From Phlyctochytrium arcticum (taxonomy: Eukaryota; Chytridiomycota; Chytridiomycetes; Chytridiales; Chytridiaceae), in NCBI GenBank assembly GCA_025602905.1, contig JAHLKI010000049.1, positions 1 to 64,000 of the forward strand: DNA of 64,000 bases. Reading direction: 5' to 3'. The notes below the pieces were generated by a model. That model ran no database searches. It was given only the letters and a program-made list of their open reading frames with translations, and was not told where the DNA came from. The position numbers and the translations under genes are program-made. Position 1 is the stretch's first letter, and every line of letters starts with the position of its first letter. Positions 1 to 13,092 of the stretch are shown here, piece by piece.

Positions 1-248
1 TCACTTTCTTTCTTATTTGAAGCTGTTGAAGCTTACCTGTCCTCCTCATCTCCGGCTTCCATAACTTGTTGTCGAACTTGGATTGGCGAAAGAATGTGAT
101 CCTCTCTGGCATCCAACGCGTGACTTTTGCCCAGCCGATGACACTCCTCGATCCCGCCCAATCCTGACTTTCACCTTGCGGAAAACCGACTATACAGATC
201 TACCCAATAACCACCGCCCGTTAGCCTGACCAGCAAGCACAGCCTACA

Positions 249-976
249 ATGCCCGAAGACGCCGTAACCTCAGAAAGATCCAAGATGCTAGCTTTGCTCG
301 CCCACCCCGACGGCTGGTCCCGCGCCTGGGAAGCGTCCATTACGCCTTGGGATCACGGCAAAGCTGCACCCGCCTTTACCGATCTGATCAAATCAAATGA
401 AGTGCCAGAGTTGTCAAAAGGCCGTGCGCTCGTTCCAGGATGTGGGAGCGGGTATGATGTACTCTTGTTGGCTGGGACGGAGGGCAGAGATGTGGCTATT
501 GGATTGGACGTGAGTGCCGCCGCAAAGACGGTCGCAGAGAAGGTACGATAGTCAAAGCATCCGTAATCGAACAATATACTCATGATCCGAATGAACAGCT
601 GCGCGATGAACACAAAATCAGTCCCAGTAAAGCCCAGTTTGTTACATCCGACTTCTTTGCCTACAATCCCTCTCAGCCATTTGACGTAATTTACGACCAT
701 ACGTTTCTGTGCGCTTTAACGCCGGACCTTCGCGCCCAGTGGGCTGAGAAAATGGCGTCCCTCTGCGTTCCGGGAGGGCATCTCGTAGCTTACATGTATC
801 CGCTGAGCGACCATGAGGGGGGCCCACCGTACGCTCTGTCGGAACAGATCTACCGTGATTTACTTGGCCCACATTTCGAAGAGATCTTTGTAGAAGAAAT
901 TTACAACACTTTTGAGACAAGACAGCGGCAAGAGTACGGAGAGAGATTATCCTTATGGCGAAGGCGTTCGCAGTGA
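249..976 (+). CDS. TPMT-family SAM-dependent methyltransferase
   Basis: Small class I methyltransferase of the thiopurine S-methyltransferase/thiol methyltransferase type, which moves a methyl group from S-adenosylmethionine to a small sulfur or halide substrate, probably in the cytosol. Two exons (249-542 and 599-976) joined by a 56-nt phase-0 intron give 223 aa. Motif I, ALVPGCGSGYDVLLLA, is at about residues 57-72 with an acidic strand end (GLDVS) after it. The second exon carries FDVIYDHTFLCAL, typical of the family's post-motif II region. The N-terminal tryptophans (GWSRAWE, TPWDHG) also fit TPMT-like proteins. The start is the first ATG in a good context. The exact substrate cannot be told. 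Confidence 0.85.
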
Positions 977-1139
977 AAAATTTAGCCATTCTTTTCGGTG
1001 CTTTGAAAATTGTAAATATACATGCCTCTTACTGAGCAATAATCCATGTACAGTACATCGCAGGCGGACCATAGTGTCTCAAATCAAGTATACATGGTGT
1101 GTCTAGAAATCTAACTAACAATCCGTGGTTCTTAGAATA

Positions 1140-3472
1140 TTATGCCCTCTCTTCCAATTGGGCCACGAGCGAATCACAAATTTTGGTCAATTCTTGATTC
1201 TCCTGGGTTTTGCTTTCTATAGTGCGTTCCAGTGTGCTCATCTGCACCTCTGATCGGGATAACTTTGCTTTCAGCGCCGACACTTCCTTGTCGTATGCCG
1301 CGCGGATCCGCGTCATCTCCGTGTTTGCTCTGGAAATTTCAGTCAGTTCAGGTCGGTGCGGAGCAGTAAAATGCACGACTACTTACTCTTCGAGCTTGCT
1401 TTCGGCGTGCTTCTTCAGCCCCTCAAAGCGTTCATTAGCTCTGACAACCTCGGCTTTCAGATTCTCCATCATATCATAGAGACGTGCCCCGTTCTAGCGC
1501 AAACCCAAAATTTGAGCCACAAAGTACGTATCAACAGAGCGATATAACTCACCTCCTTCAAATCTTCGACAAAAACACGCGATTCTTTCCATTTGTGCGC
1601 CAAATGTGCGTTTTCATTTTGTAGGCGTTTCTTGTCTTCGCGCATATTTTCGATCTGCGACTCAAGACGATTCATTTCCATTGCCGTACGTTGCTTCTCC
1701 AACTCCTTTTCGACTACAATCAAAAGCAGTGTTGGTCAATATCAATGGTTTATCTCCGCAGTGGAAATCACCTTACCCAGCATGCTCTTCATGATTTTGT
1801 CATATTCGGCCAACGTTTTCACAGCTAGCTCATGCCCCTCCACAGCAGCAGCGCGTCTTTGTTCTATGACATTCATTTCGGATTGTACTAGATCAAGCTC
1901 GCGTTGAAACTGTCAAAAAAAGAATGAGCTAGTATCGGCACGAACCTCCTGGATCAAGGACATACCTCTCCTTGCATGGTCAATTTGGTCTGTTGCACGT
2001 CGCGTTCGGTATATTTTGGCATACTGGTTGGTGTTGGGGGTTCGATCATCGCGTCCAGTAATGAAGGTGGAGGGCTCATTGGGTTGCTTGAGCCTGTACT
2101 AGCTTGCATAGGGGTATGCATGGCTCGCGATACATTTGTCATTTGGGTGTTCTGCTGCGGTGAGTCAAATTTCATAAACCAGTCGCTGGCAGCTGGAGGA
2201 CGAAATGGGTCAAATTCATCAATTGCAACGTTATCGCGGGAGTTGTTTTTGGACGGGGTGGATTGGGATTGGGAAAGGCGACCCAGATTAGCAAAATAGT
2301 CATTGCTCGCAGAACTGGAAGATGATGAAACGCTGTTCTGCAATGCGCTACCCAACTTCGGTTCACTCACGGTTCTGGGTTGCGGATTCATGCTGTTCGA
2401 AGCGCAAATTTCTGAGGAGAAGTCAGATGGAAGCGGCTGGCAGGGTGGAAGTTGATGTTTGAGGGGCGACTCATGTGGGGATTGCCTGATACTCATGCCG
2501 ATTTTCCACTTTGGTCCGCCCTTAGGAGTTCCAAGAATATCATCGTAGGATCCAACCAAGCCACCTGTAGCTTGCCTTTGAGGCAAGTCGTGAGCAACGT
2601 GCGGTTTTGGTTGTTCGGCGGGAGCCTCCGAAGCGTTTGGAATGGGTTCGGCTGGGGAAGCATCATTTTCCATAGTATCTACAAGATCATGCTCCATTGA
2701 TTCATCTACAGCAGGCACGGTAATGACTTGCGGTGTATTTTCTGTTGGGGCCTTTGGCGATTCGAGCACCTCCATCATTGGTTCCAAGTCTCCTCCCGAA
2801 ATATCTTCCAAAAGGGTTTCCTCCAGCGGCTCTTCCCCAAACAATTGCGGCGCTCGATCTTTGGTTGGTGTCAAATATCTAACCTCCTCCTCTTCTAAAT
2901 ATGTGTCTGGCTCGTCATCCCAGTTATAGATTGGAACGCCTATTGTGGGGAAGCCAAACCCGGATGGCTTGGAGGGTGGGGAGTTTCGGGGAGGGTAGGC
3001 TCGGGAAGAAAAGGAGTGTCGGGCAGTTGAAGGAGACCGTGGGGATATTGATGCAGAATAGGGTTCTTTGGGACGGGGAGAAGGGGAACGCGGTGTTGTC
3101 AGAGATGCGGGTGTTCCAGCTGCTTCAGGAGAACCTCCATTAGGACTGGCCGCCTATACACATCAAAGATTTCAGTGAAATTAAACAGCTTTGCTTGCAA
3201 GTTTATGATCGCACCTGGGACTCGACCGGGACGGAAAAACCTAGTGATACACGCTTGTCAGATCTCTTGGCTGAAGGAATGAGCGAACGCGGAGAGGTCG
3301 ACGACGTGCCGGCGGCCGGATTGGGGGATGCAGACAGCATTTCCAGCAAAGAGATGTTTGCTGGTGCGAATGCGGATGTGATTTTGAGTCCAAATTCAGA
3401 GTCTAATCTCGCACTTTGGCGCGTGTGGAAAAGATCCGATTGAGTGGACGCGGAGGTCACGTGAAGTCGCAT
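1140..3472 (-). CDS. TACC-domain coiled-coil protein
   Basis: Protein with a C-terminal TACC (transforming acidic coiled-coil) domain. In animals and fission yeast (Alp7) TACC proteins recruit XMAP215/TOG microtubule polymerases to spindle poles. The last exons form a long heptad-rich segment interrupted by short introns and ending with KTQENQELTKICDSLVAQLE, the conserved TACC terminus. The middle part is long, acidic and disordered, rich in S, P, E and D. The first exon (from 3472) is joined to the acidic exon by a phase-0 intron at about 3150-3215. The ATG at 3472 is the first in frame, since the codon at 3511 is GTG. A flagellated cell may use it at basal bodies as well as the spindle; that is inference. 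Confidence 0.8.
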
Positions 3473-3630
3473 TTGAGCGGTTGGAGCGGTGAGCGTACCC
3501 TGATTTCCCACGCTCGGAGGACGCTCACGCTATAGATGAATGGATCGGGTATGCGATACACAAGGGGAAATGCGGCATTGGAAGATAAGTAATTTATGCA
3601 CATATTGTAATTTATGAAGGTACAGTACGA

Positions 3631-6600
3631 TTACCGCTTGCTTCCCCCCAGAAACCCAAAAAGCCCTTTACTCTGCCGATCCTCAGAACGCTGGGATGCG
3701 CCGGAACCAGATGCCGAGCGCTCCATTGCACGACCTCCCGTCCCTGAAGATGACTCTGTTCCATTATTGGTCGGATCGCTTTGACCGGAGGAATCAAATT
3801 GACCTGATTGGACTTTGGCGATTGCCCGTTCTTCTCCTAATCGGGCCGCAAGGCGGTACCATCGCTGAGCTTTTTCAAAGTTGATCGAACATCCGATGCC
3901 TGTTTCACAAAAGTATCCAATAGCGTATTGAGCTTTTGGGTGATCCTTGAGAGCAGCCTTGTATGTCCATGAATACGCTTCGTGGTCGTCCTGGGGCAAG
4001 ACGTTGTCACATCCTTGCAGATACCAACCAGCCAAAGCAAAAGCTGCATCGGCATCCCCGTTCTCGGCCGCTCTTCCATACCAATAAATTGCCTCGCGCT
4101 GGAAAAAAGACGGTCATGAGAAACAGATGCGCATGACAATCAACACTAGTGATTCGTACCAGATCGCCTGGACATCCCATCTTCCCGAATTCGTAACAAC
4201 AACCGAGCTTATATTGAGCAGGGGCATAATCGAGGCCGGCCGCTTCAACGAGAAAACCCCGAGCATACGCTTCATCTTGCTGGATTGCAGGTGGCACGCC
4301 GAGCTCATAGATTAACGCCAATTGAAACAAGGGTTGCGGATGATCTCGGTCAGCGACAGCAGCTCCTCGTTTGAGCCAGACTACAGCCTTTCGCACATCA
4401 CGTCGGACACCAATCTCGCCACGCAGCTCAATCATTCCCAGCCGGTACAAGCCGGGTTTAAATCCAGCTTGTGCTGCCTTATTGTAGAATTCCAGGGCCA
4501 CGCGATTCGATTTTTTTGTTCCCAGGCCTCTTTCTGCACATTTAGCGACCAGATAACAAGCACCGGCATGTGAACGCTTGGCGGCATGCATGAGTTGCGA
4601 GTAGGCTAGATCATATTTCCCGTCATCAAGGTAAGCTTGTCCCAAAGTGTACTGTTGACTCAGTTAGTCCCACAAATATAACCGGAGTTGCCCCATTTGA
4701 GATCATACCATAGCATCTGGCAGACCAGATTTAGCAAGTTCTTTCAGCAAGGCAAAACCCTCCTCAACCATCTACGATTCTCAGGTAAGAAAGGGTCACA
4801 AAAGTATGTGGGTCCAGAAACTCACCGTTTCATTGGTCTTCGGATCAGTCGCCTTGTCACTCTCTTCAATGCAAAATCTAATATACTAATTAGCACATAG
4901 GACTCTCCAGGCACAAAAAGTAAACATACTTGGCAAACTCAAACTTCAGCCTTGCGTCGTCGCTCTTTAGCGCATTCTCTCGATACATGGCCATAGTTTG
5001 CTCAAACGACACTTTCATGACAGAAGATCGATGGTCCGCCGCAGCTGCTCTGCGCGACGGTTTCCTGGCAAGCGTAAACTTTTTGAAGGTTGGACGAGAA
5101 GCAAGCTCCACATGATTGGATGAGTCGTCCGAAGACCGGTTGGTACTCATTTGTTGCGGCGACTCCTGGGGTGAAAGTTCGGTCGAGCCCAGCTGCCGTG
5201 CCAAATCATCAACATCAGATCGATGACTTTCAAAGGATGATCGCGTCAGATGACTATCTGCTGGTGGAGCTGCAGAAAGTGATCCTCCTGGCGAAGAATG
5301 CGGGGGTGGCAAGGGCTGCGGAGTCGGCATAAAATTGGGGGAAGCGTGAGGGTGCAGTGGTAATGGTCCCTGACCAGAGACCGATGGTCGCATGTGAGGA
5401 GAGTGAGGAGGTCTCGGTAAAGGTCGCCCCTGAAAGTGTCCGGGTGCACCAGGCTGACCAGGACGTAAATGGCCCATTCCACCAGGTGGGCCAGGCGGGC
5501 CGGGAGGTCCACAGGGGCCGCCATAGAAGATTGGCCGACCTCCTTGAGTATTAGGGGGGCCAAAATATGGCTGGGATATAGATGGATGACGCGCAATGTG
5601 GGAGTGAAGTGGTCCAGAACTCGGATGTGGCATAGAAGGTGGACGTGCTGGATGATTCATGGTATGATGTGGAAAGTGTGGTGGGGGAGGTCCACCCCGA
5701 GGAAAAGTACTCAAGTGAGCGTACATCCCTGCTGGTGGCGGTGGCATTGTGCCATGGGAATACATATGACTACCCGGGGGTGGGCCAGGTGGCATGCTTC
5801 CAGGAGGGAATCGGGGAGGTGGGTATGGTCCCATTGGATAGCCATAGGGAGGAGGCGGACGTGGCAGACCTTCAGGAGGCGCGGAGTGAAATGGTGCTCC
5901 TGGTGGCGGTCGAGTGAAGTGTCCAGTATAATGAAGCTGGGAAGGAGTTCTAGTCACATAAGACCCAAACTGATCCGGCAGTCCGTGGTGATGAGGAGTA
6001 GGGCTTCCCGCTGGTTGTGATAACATGGATGGTGAAGAGTTTGGCAGTACATTTCGAGCATCATCGAAGGACTTGGCTTTGGCAATCTAGAGTTTAAATT
6101 AGATACTTTGCAGGCACATATGCGGTCGCTTGGTACTCACAGTATGTTCAGGAAGGCCCCCGGTGCCTGGCTGTGGAATAAAAGCGTCTTTCGGAGGAAG
6201 ACGCGGAGAGACATTGCCATTCTAAACGAGTGTTAGTCTCATAAGCAAAACTCTTGTATTGACAATGGCCCACATACTAAATTGGGGGACGATTGGACTC
6301 TCAGCTGATGGGGGGAAGATCGGTCATTTACTGCTCTGTCAGCTTCATCATGTGTGAAGGGAGCTGCGAGCTGATTTCTATTGCTGGAGGTCTCCTCTAC
6401 CGGCGATGATACAAGTATTCTTCTCGTGTCAGGCACATCGTTATACGTTTGATTTGACTGAGAGTTGAAATTATCGGCCATTCCCACTCTTTGAAGAAGT
6501 GAATTTTCATCATTCGCTTCGTAGTAACTTTGGTCCTCGATGAAATTACTTAGCGCGGATGACGGCTGAGACGCAATTGGGCTTAATTGGTCATCTTCTG

Positions 6601-6844
6601 CCCCATCAGCGGCAAAATTTAGCGATGGGTCTTCAGCAGACCCGTGGCTGTATTGTGGAGAGTCCGGCAACGACATCAATGACCCATGGCTCGAGCCCGG
6701 GGATGGCGGGACCTCTTGGTGGATTTGTTCCATAGCGGTACCCTGAGGGGCGGGATCATATGGTGATGTATGAGATTGAGGAACGTGCTCTTGGTTAGTG
6801 TCGCGCGGGGGAACCCGTGGGGGTTCCAGTGAATAATCGTCCAT
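3631..6844 (-). CDS. SKT5: Skt5/Chs4-like chitin synthase activator with Sel1 repeats
   Basis: Likely regulatory subunit of chitin synthase (yeast Chs4/Skt5 family), a peripheral membrane protein that activates and localises Chs3-type enzymes. The N-terminal half is disordered, with an acidic/serine-rich exon and a very proline-, glycine- and histidine-rich stretch (about 5300-6030). The C-terminal half has consecutive Sel1 repeats, for example LGQAYLDDGKYDLAYSQLMH, VALEFYNKAAQAGFKPGLYR, FLVEAAGLDYAPAQYKLG and KAQRWYRLAARLGEERA. It ends with the basic tail KGLFGFLGGSKR and shows no CaaX box, unlike S. cerevisiae Chs4. Several short introns interrupt it, with the clearest junctions near 4090-4160 and 4640-4930. 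The start is the ATG at 6844. The TACC gene follows on the same strand 158 nt downstream. Confidence 0.85.
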
Positions 6845-8182
6845 ATCGGGCCGTTTCTATGGGAAGTACCAGCTTGTCTTCTGATGAGTCTCAATTGTCT
6901 GTCGCAAAGAGGTAGTCTTTGGGACGCGAAAGGAGACGCTGTTGAAGGTCCTCCAATATTGGCAAGCGAAACTCTTTCAGTATCGATGAACTAAAATAAA
7001 TAATGAAATAGTGCGCAAATCGATTTGCAGCATGCAAAGACCACGGATGTTGACGATTTCAGATTCGTTGGATTGATTCTTTGATTCTTCGTCTGATATT
7101 ATACGGCCGCAAGTTGGATGCTAGTGGCGGATCTCGTACAAAGTAACAGTCCTTCAGCAAAAGTGCTTCTTGTGAATTATCCTCTAGCGATGCTTGCCGG
7201 CTCTCACCAGCTGGATTCTATACGAGCATGAAGCGATTAGTGGGAGAGTTTGTGACATTGTCCAGAACGGCAAATTACCTATAGGTGTAGCAAGATTCCT
7301 GGCGGCGGGCGGCTCAAGACTTTGAAGAGGTCGTTTTCCACAAACTGAATCACAGACAGACGAGTCCTGCGACTGGGAGGATCCGGCTAGGAAAAAAAAA
7401 CTTATGCAGGGCTAAAATCCGGAGTATGTTTGTTACAGCCAAAATGCTGCTGGCATTGGTCTGATTTTTGCGCAAAATGTTTGTGTTTGAGCCAGCGCTG
7501 GCTGATGACGCCGCCGCTGCTTGCGCGGGTTAGGGCTCGTGAACGGTGTGGGATTTTTGGGTGGGGGATTTTTGCTCTCATCTTTTTACCACCGGCTTCA
7601 TTGTTCATTCAGTCAAATGCAACATGGATAGGTATACTTGGGCACCCGCTGCATTACGATGCTTTAGAATCGGCCATTTGTGGGTGGAAGCGACCGAAAA
7701 GTGGACTATCCAAGGCAAGTACAAGAGCCAAGACCAGGCTAAGACGTGGACTAGGATCTAAATGTCTCGGAGTCAATAAAACGCCGAGAAACGTCTCCGG
7801 GTTCATCAGGCATGAGCCGAGCAAGGCTTTGCCGAGTGCCCCGAGTGGGTTTAGTGACTTTGAAATTTGAAACATATGTAATTGCGCGTCGCGCGCAGAG
7901 TGCGTTTCCAAAACATTCACACGGGTATTTTGGAACAAAATTCAAGGAAATTGACGGAAATTGGCCCGGAAAAAATTAGATTTTGGAAAACTACGTAAAT
8001 CACACGTGAAAATATCAGATCGTAGTGACACCAACAGATCCATTACATGTCATCGCGGAAAAACATCGACAACCAGGTAAAGAGTAATTTCATTCACTGC
8101 AAGTTTACAAAATGCTTGAAAAGATCCACTGGATATGGAATCAAATAATATGTATTCAGCAGTTGGGTATATCAATACAGAT
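6845..8182. other. Intergenic stretch, no supported gene
   Basis: Upstream region of the Skt5-like gene and downstream region of the receptor gene. A 146-codon plus-strand open frame lies at 7430-7870, but it has no recognisable domain, no splice partners and an odd Trp/Cys-rich composition, so I do not call it. Nothing coding on the minus strand extends the truncated receptor. Confidence 0.6.
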
Positions 8183-10325
8183 TCAAACATTTGAGTGATT
8201 AGATTGGATCCCTGGCCTTCTCAGGTCTTTGTTGCTCTGGATTGACACGGCGAAAGCGGATATCATGGCTCGGAAAACGTATTGGACAGAGTTCACTTCC
8301 TTGCAGGGCGATGCATCGGAAGCGTCCTTCTGCTGTTGTTTGAGACTGGTAAAGTCAAAGTTTGTCGCCTGGAGGAGCAGCCAACAATTAGCTGACAGCG
8401 CACTTTTTGGGCCAAGCACTTTTAATTACCTTCAGCATCCCATTTTCTAGTTGCTTCAACGGCTTGATGATAAAGTAGTACGCAACGGGCAAAATAGCAA
8501 CAAATCCCACAATGATGAGAGCGGCTGTGATGAGGGCCGAATTTCTCACAGCTCGCACCATGTAGGACGTAAAGTGCTCCGACATTTCGGTTGCCGTCGC
8601 TAGGTTTGAGATGTCAGATCTTTATGAAATCATCAAATTGTTGTAATAAACTGACCTGTGTAGTATGTGGATTCACGCCCAGCAATGACGAGCCCCGGGA
8701 AGACAGCAATACTGTTTGTCCCGGAATTGAGATAAAATGTACTAAACTTGTACCAATAGTCGTCCCCGCGAAATGTCTCAGTCTGCGCCGCAGCAGATAC
8801 TTTTTCCAGCACTTTGGGGGACGTGGATCGGGTAAACTCATTGGTACTGTTTATGGCCTTGGTTTGTACAGCGCTGGTTCCTCCAGCAGGCTAAAGTAGC
8901 GGAATGTAAGACCGATGTCCTCATAAATCCCAGGAAATATCAATACTTACCACGTAAGAAACAGGCTCAAGTGCTGAAGAGGCCAAGAGGCCTCCTGTTG
9001 GATCCATAACGTACGCAAAACCTCCAGTCTTGTCCGTCACAGATTTCAAGAAGAGACTCAGGGGCTGAAGTAGAATGTCTACCATAAATACACCGGCGAT
9101 CTCTCCTGGCCTCGTCTTGGAATAAAACGGCTTCGCACAGCCAACCCCACCGACACCTCCGATGGAGTGCGGAGTAAAGTTGGTCCACACCTATCGAATC
9201 GCGTTAGTTCCCATAATCGACTCTTTGGAAATCGTAAACTTACAGTTTTATTGGCCTTGACTGCGCTTTGAAACCAAGAGCGTGTCTTGACGTAGTAGTT
9301 TGAAAAAAATCTTGAAGAACTGGCACTGACCACTCCTGCAGGTGACACCGGGTAGAAGTATTTATTGTTGGGAGGGGTAGCACCGCCAGCTATTCCGCAG
9401 ACATTGCACGTTGCGTTGCTATTCAGCATGAGTTCAATTTGAAAATTCCCGCTGTCTGCATTGGTTTTTGATATGAGTTTCGGGAGAATGGCTCGAACTG
9501 TCGAAAAACAAACCTTCTCGATCAAAACTTAGATATGTGTTCTTCTCCACGTCAACGTAAGTAATGCCGGTCAAAAATGGATTAACTAAAATCTGTGATG
9601 AAAAAATAAGCATTCACTCTATCCCAAATAATAAATAGTCGGTAGCCATACGCTGCGATAGAAAAAGTTGTAGTATGCGTCGAAATTGCCGTCTGGAAGC
9701 AATGGGACGACTGCCCCAGGTTGCTGCAGTTCCGCGATGGTATTCACCAGAGTCTCGGCTGTACTTAAGAATGATCCTATAGATATCTTTGTAAGTTGAC
9801 GGCGTACTGAAACTTGCAATAACAAAAGAATATTTACCGAGCTGCGCCATGACTTCGTCATTAGCAGACTAAACGGAGCAGTTAGTTATCATAGAGACGC
9901 CATAGCGAATGGGTAAATTTACCTGCAATAAGGTATCACCGGTATTCAGAAAGGCAATCTGGGCCGCTCCGACGACTTCGGTTCGCAGAGAGGATTGCGA
10001 ATGCGCCCAAACAAGTGAAACTACAACTCCCACCACCGCAAATCTAAAATCCCGCTAGAAGTTAGACAAATGGATTTACACAACCCTGACGCATGCATAC
10101 GTACGCCAAACCAAAGAGCGTGGGGAATACGACATTTAGCGAAAACACCCGGACACTACCATACTTCTTCGTCGTCTCATCGATTTTCAGCCTCTGATTG
10201 GTTGACTGTCCAGATTGAAGTTTGGTGGCCGAGGAAGGGTATCGTGGAGAAGTAGCTTCCGAAAAGGTCGCTCGTGGTGAATCATTGAGAGCCAAGCTGG
10301 TGGTGGAAATTTTGGGAGTGACCAT
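8183..10325 (-). CDS. dCACHE-type transmembrane receptor lacking an output domain
   Basis: Two-pass sensor with an extracellular ligand-binding domain of the double-CACHE class. The N-terminus is cytosolic and basic, followed by TM1 (VVFPTLFGLAFAVVGVVVSL after splicing). The extracellular part includes GITYVDVEKNTYLSFDREG, NYYVKTRSWFQSAVKANKT and GVFMVDILLQPLSLFLKSV, then a second lobe, YVMDPTGGLLASS, all hallmarks of dCACHE sensors. TM2 (ALIIVGFVAILPVAYYFII) is followed by a HAMP-like start, KPLKQLENGM, and a signalling helix (FRAMISAFAVSIQSNKDL). The protein then stops, where related receptors continue into a cyclase or kinase. About ten small exons with 50-70-nt introns; individual boundaries are approximate. 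ATG at 10325. Ligand unknown. Confidence 0.75.
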
Positions 10326-11787
10326 GTTGGCAAACTTGAAAGATTTTTTTGGGGGTTTTTTTATGCAACGTTTCTTATAGGAGCAATTGCCTTAAAAGCC
10401 CCATACTAGAGAACAATTTCCCATTCAGAGATAACTTTCTTTGTTAGATTTTTCGCTCCGTGATTAGTTCTGCCGCTCCAGCTGCCAAAAATAAATTCAA
10501 CGACTCATAACCATCTCACTAATTACGAATCCCGCCATGTAAATAGTAAGTGCCCCAAATATTCAAAAATACCGCGGGTACCCTCGGCTGCCGGCAAAAT
10601 ATCATAGTCCATCATAGATTCGAGACTGGCGGGAATTCTTTTTGCCGGTATTATGATAGATTCCATAGTCCACCCGTGGTGAATACGAATGTTCTGTCAG
10701 CCAGATTCCAAACCTGTATTTGGGGAACTATTTATGATACATTCCAGACCTGGGCGTGAACCGTCTTTTTTGGCGGTATTATGATTCAACAACATGAAAA
10801 AATGCCATAACAAGTGGAAACATGCCGGAAGGTTTGCAAACTATCATAGACTTGGCATTCTTTCAAACTTGAAACATAAATACCCGAAAATTCTACCGAA
10901 CCTACTTTCATTATCGCCTTCAACTTAGCTTTTGGATCTGCTGGATTCATTGCTCAACCCCGCTAGACCATAATCGGCTGTTTGTAACTTTGGTAACGTT
11001 AGGAGATAGGAAAAGCAGATGTATTTTGTCGCTTCCGCCTTAATAAGCTCGAACGCATGTTTAGCGGCGACTAATAGTTAAAACTGCAAATAGGTTTCGA
11101 CGCCAATGTGAATCACTGATGTCTCGAAGGACAATTCCAAGCATGGGAAAAATGGTCGACGCGTTCGGCTTCGATGAGGATGGGGGAAAAACAGAGAGTA
11201 GCCTTTCTGGCGGAGTTGTGGGCAAGTAAAGCAAATTGAATGCATATACGGCTAGTTTCCGTGTATGTGAAGTATTTGACCCCAGGGAGAAATGGTGCAA
11301 CACGGTCTACAAAATAGCGGTCGTTCGAGGACTAACATTTTCCGCTCTGTAACATTGGGCAGCGCTTGTCAGATGTGATGCAAGACGTGAGCCCTTTCGA
11401 CAAGCAATCGAGAAAGCGTTACTTAGAAATTGGATTTTCCAATCGTGATGAGAAGCGGAAAGATTATAGAAAGGCAGAATGAAAGCAAAGAAGACATGAA
11501 ATGCCAAGGACGGAAGCCGCGGCGGAATTAATCATGTTCTTGTGAAGGTCCGTAAGATCGGAGACGAGGGCTATTGTAAGGCTCAAATCTAGGTCAGAGC
11601 CAGAGCCCTGGCCTGGCAGCCTGTGCTGCCTGTGCTGCCCCAGGTGCTGCCCCCAGGTGCTGCCTGTGGTCGATCGCAATTTGGCCATATATGGCAAATG
11701 AGCCAACCCTACCGGAGGGAACCTCAATTCAAGTTCAAAATCTTGGTCACCGCCTGTTGACAGATCTTCACAAATTCGTAGGCATCA
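10326..11787. other. Intergenic stretch with decayed short repeats
   Basis: No gene is supported. Between about 10590 and 10860 there are related short sequences: GCCGGCAAAATATCATAG near 10590, its approximate reverse complement (TTTTTGCCGGTATTATGATAG) near 10638, and a second copy (TTTTTTGGCGGTATTATGAT) near 10767. They look like remnants of a small inverted-repeat element. The rest shows no domain-bearing frame on either strand. Confidence 0.4.
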
Positions 11788-13092
11788 ATGACAAGCGGGG
11801 TGAATAAGGCTCTCTACCAGACGACTTCCAGCAACACCATCAACGCAGTCAAGGAAAAGCTCCTAGCGAGCAACTCACTGCTATCCACCAGCAACATTCG
11901 CACCTCAAACGCTTTCCCCCCCGTGGGGCTGCTCGACCCCTCTGCTCGAGAATTTGTTCCGTCTACCGGCAAGTCCAAACCCGAAGAGACCAATCCAATG
12001 CCGGCCGCGGATATTCCCGAGGTGAATGGTGCCCCTGAATGGCTCAAGGCCGCTGTAATGCGCTTGGCGAGCGATGTGGTGAGTTTTTTTTTGCCCTTTG
12101 TTTATTTTTCTTCTAGTCTGACCGAAGTTTCTGGAAATAGACCGCAGGAATGAAAGTGGAACAAGAAGCGCTGAATCGCAAGCTTCTGTTTGACATGAAT
12201 GCTCTGAAATTGGAGAGAGACAGTGCTAAAAAGGCTTTGGAGGCGGAAAAGCGGGCACGATTGGATGCTGAGAACAATCTGGTCTGTTTATATATTGAAC
12301 TCACCGAGCCGCACACACTGTAGGCTTACCCATTGTACAGGAACAATTGAAGCAGCGGGTGCTGGAGGAGGTAAAGGATTCAGAAAATCAAGAGTTGGAG
12401 CACGCACGAGAGATGCAAAAGCGAAACGCTGAGGTAGCCAGTTTGCGCGAGCAATTAGAACGCGAGAGACGGAATGATGCTGAAGCGATAGCAAGCTTGG
12501 TAAGTTTTGAGTTGTATACCAGTATGCAGTCGGGACCATTGGTGACACGTTATGCCACCAGACTCGAGAACAGGAGGAGCTACGAGCAAAATTAAAGGAG
12601 AGCCAGCTCCAGATTAACCAGGGTTCGGCATCAGCCGCAGCACTTGCATCTAACCTTGGCGAAAAGATCTCGCAAGAGCAAGCCCGGCATGAGGAAACCA
12701 AAGAAAAACTGAGAAAGCGCGAACAATACATCGAGGAAAGAACCAAGAGTTCAGCTGCGTTGAACGAAAAGCTTCAGAAGGAGCTCAATCTTGCCTTGAC
12801 GGAAAAGAAAGCATTGGAAGAGAATTTGGAGAAGGCGCCTCAAATTGCTTCTCAACCCAAACCGAGCATGCCTCCGGCCGGCCACAAGAGCATTTTGGAC
12901 AGTGGTTTGAAATATCTGGTTGAGCAAATGCCAGCCTTCCTGAGTGCCTCTACGGAACAATTGGTACTAAGCCCGGAACAACAAACAGTGGCCCGAGCGT
13001 TAGTCAAGGGTGTCCTGGCGTACCAGGCTACCCAGGAAGGCAATGGGGGATCTGCTGGACACGACCGACCCCGAGTAGTTGTCTGGAGTTAA
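11788..13092 (+). CDS. Coiled-coil protein, unrecognised
   Basis: Function not recognised. At least four exons split by short introns (11788-12078, then exons beginning near 12146, 12341 and 12567). The N-terminal ~90 residues are Ser/Thr/Pro-rich; EWLKAAVMRLASDV precedes the first intron. The middle is a long heptad coiled coil (LKLERDSAKKALEAEKRARL, AEVASLREQLERERRNDAEA, EKISQEQARHEETKEKLRKR). The C-terminus has a compact helical part (LDSGLKYLVEQMPAFLSAST) that might be a small folded domain. Heptad periodicity through several phase-compatible introns supports a real gene. It could be cytoskeletal, but nothing in the sequence decides this. Confidence 0.65.

Noticed and set aside
7430..7870. 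146-codon plus-strand ORF
   Set aside because: No domain, odd composition and no conserved features; likely chance.
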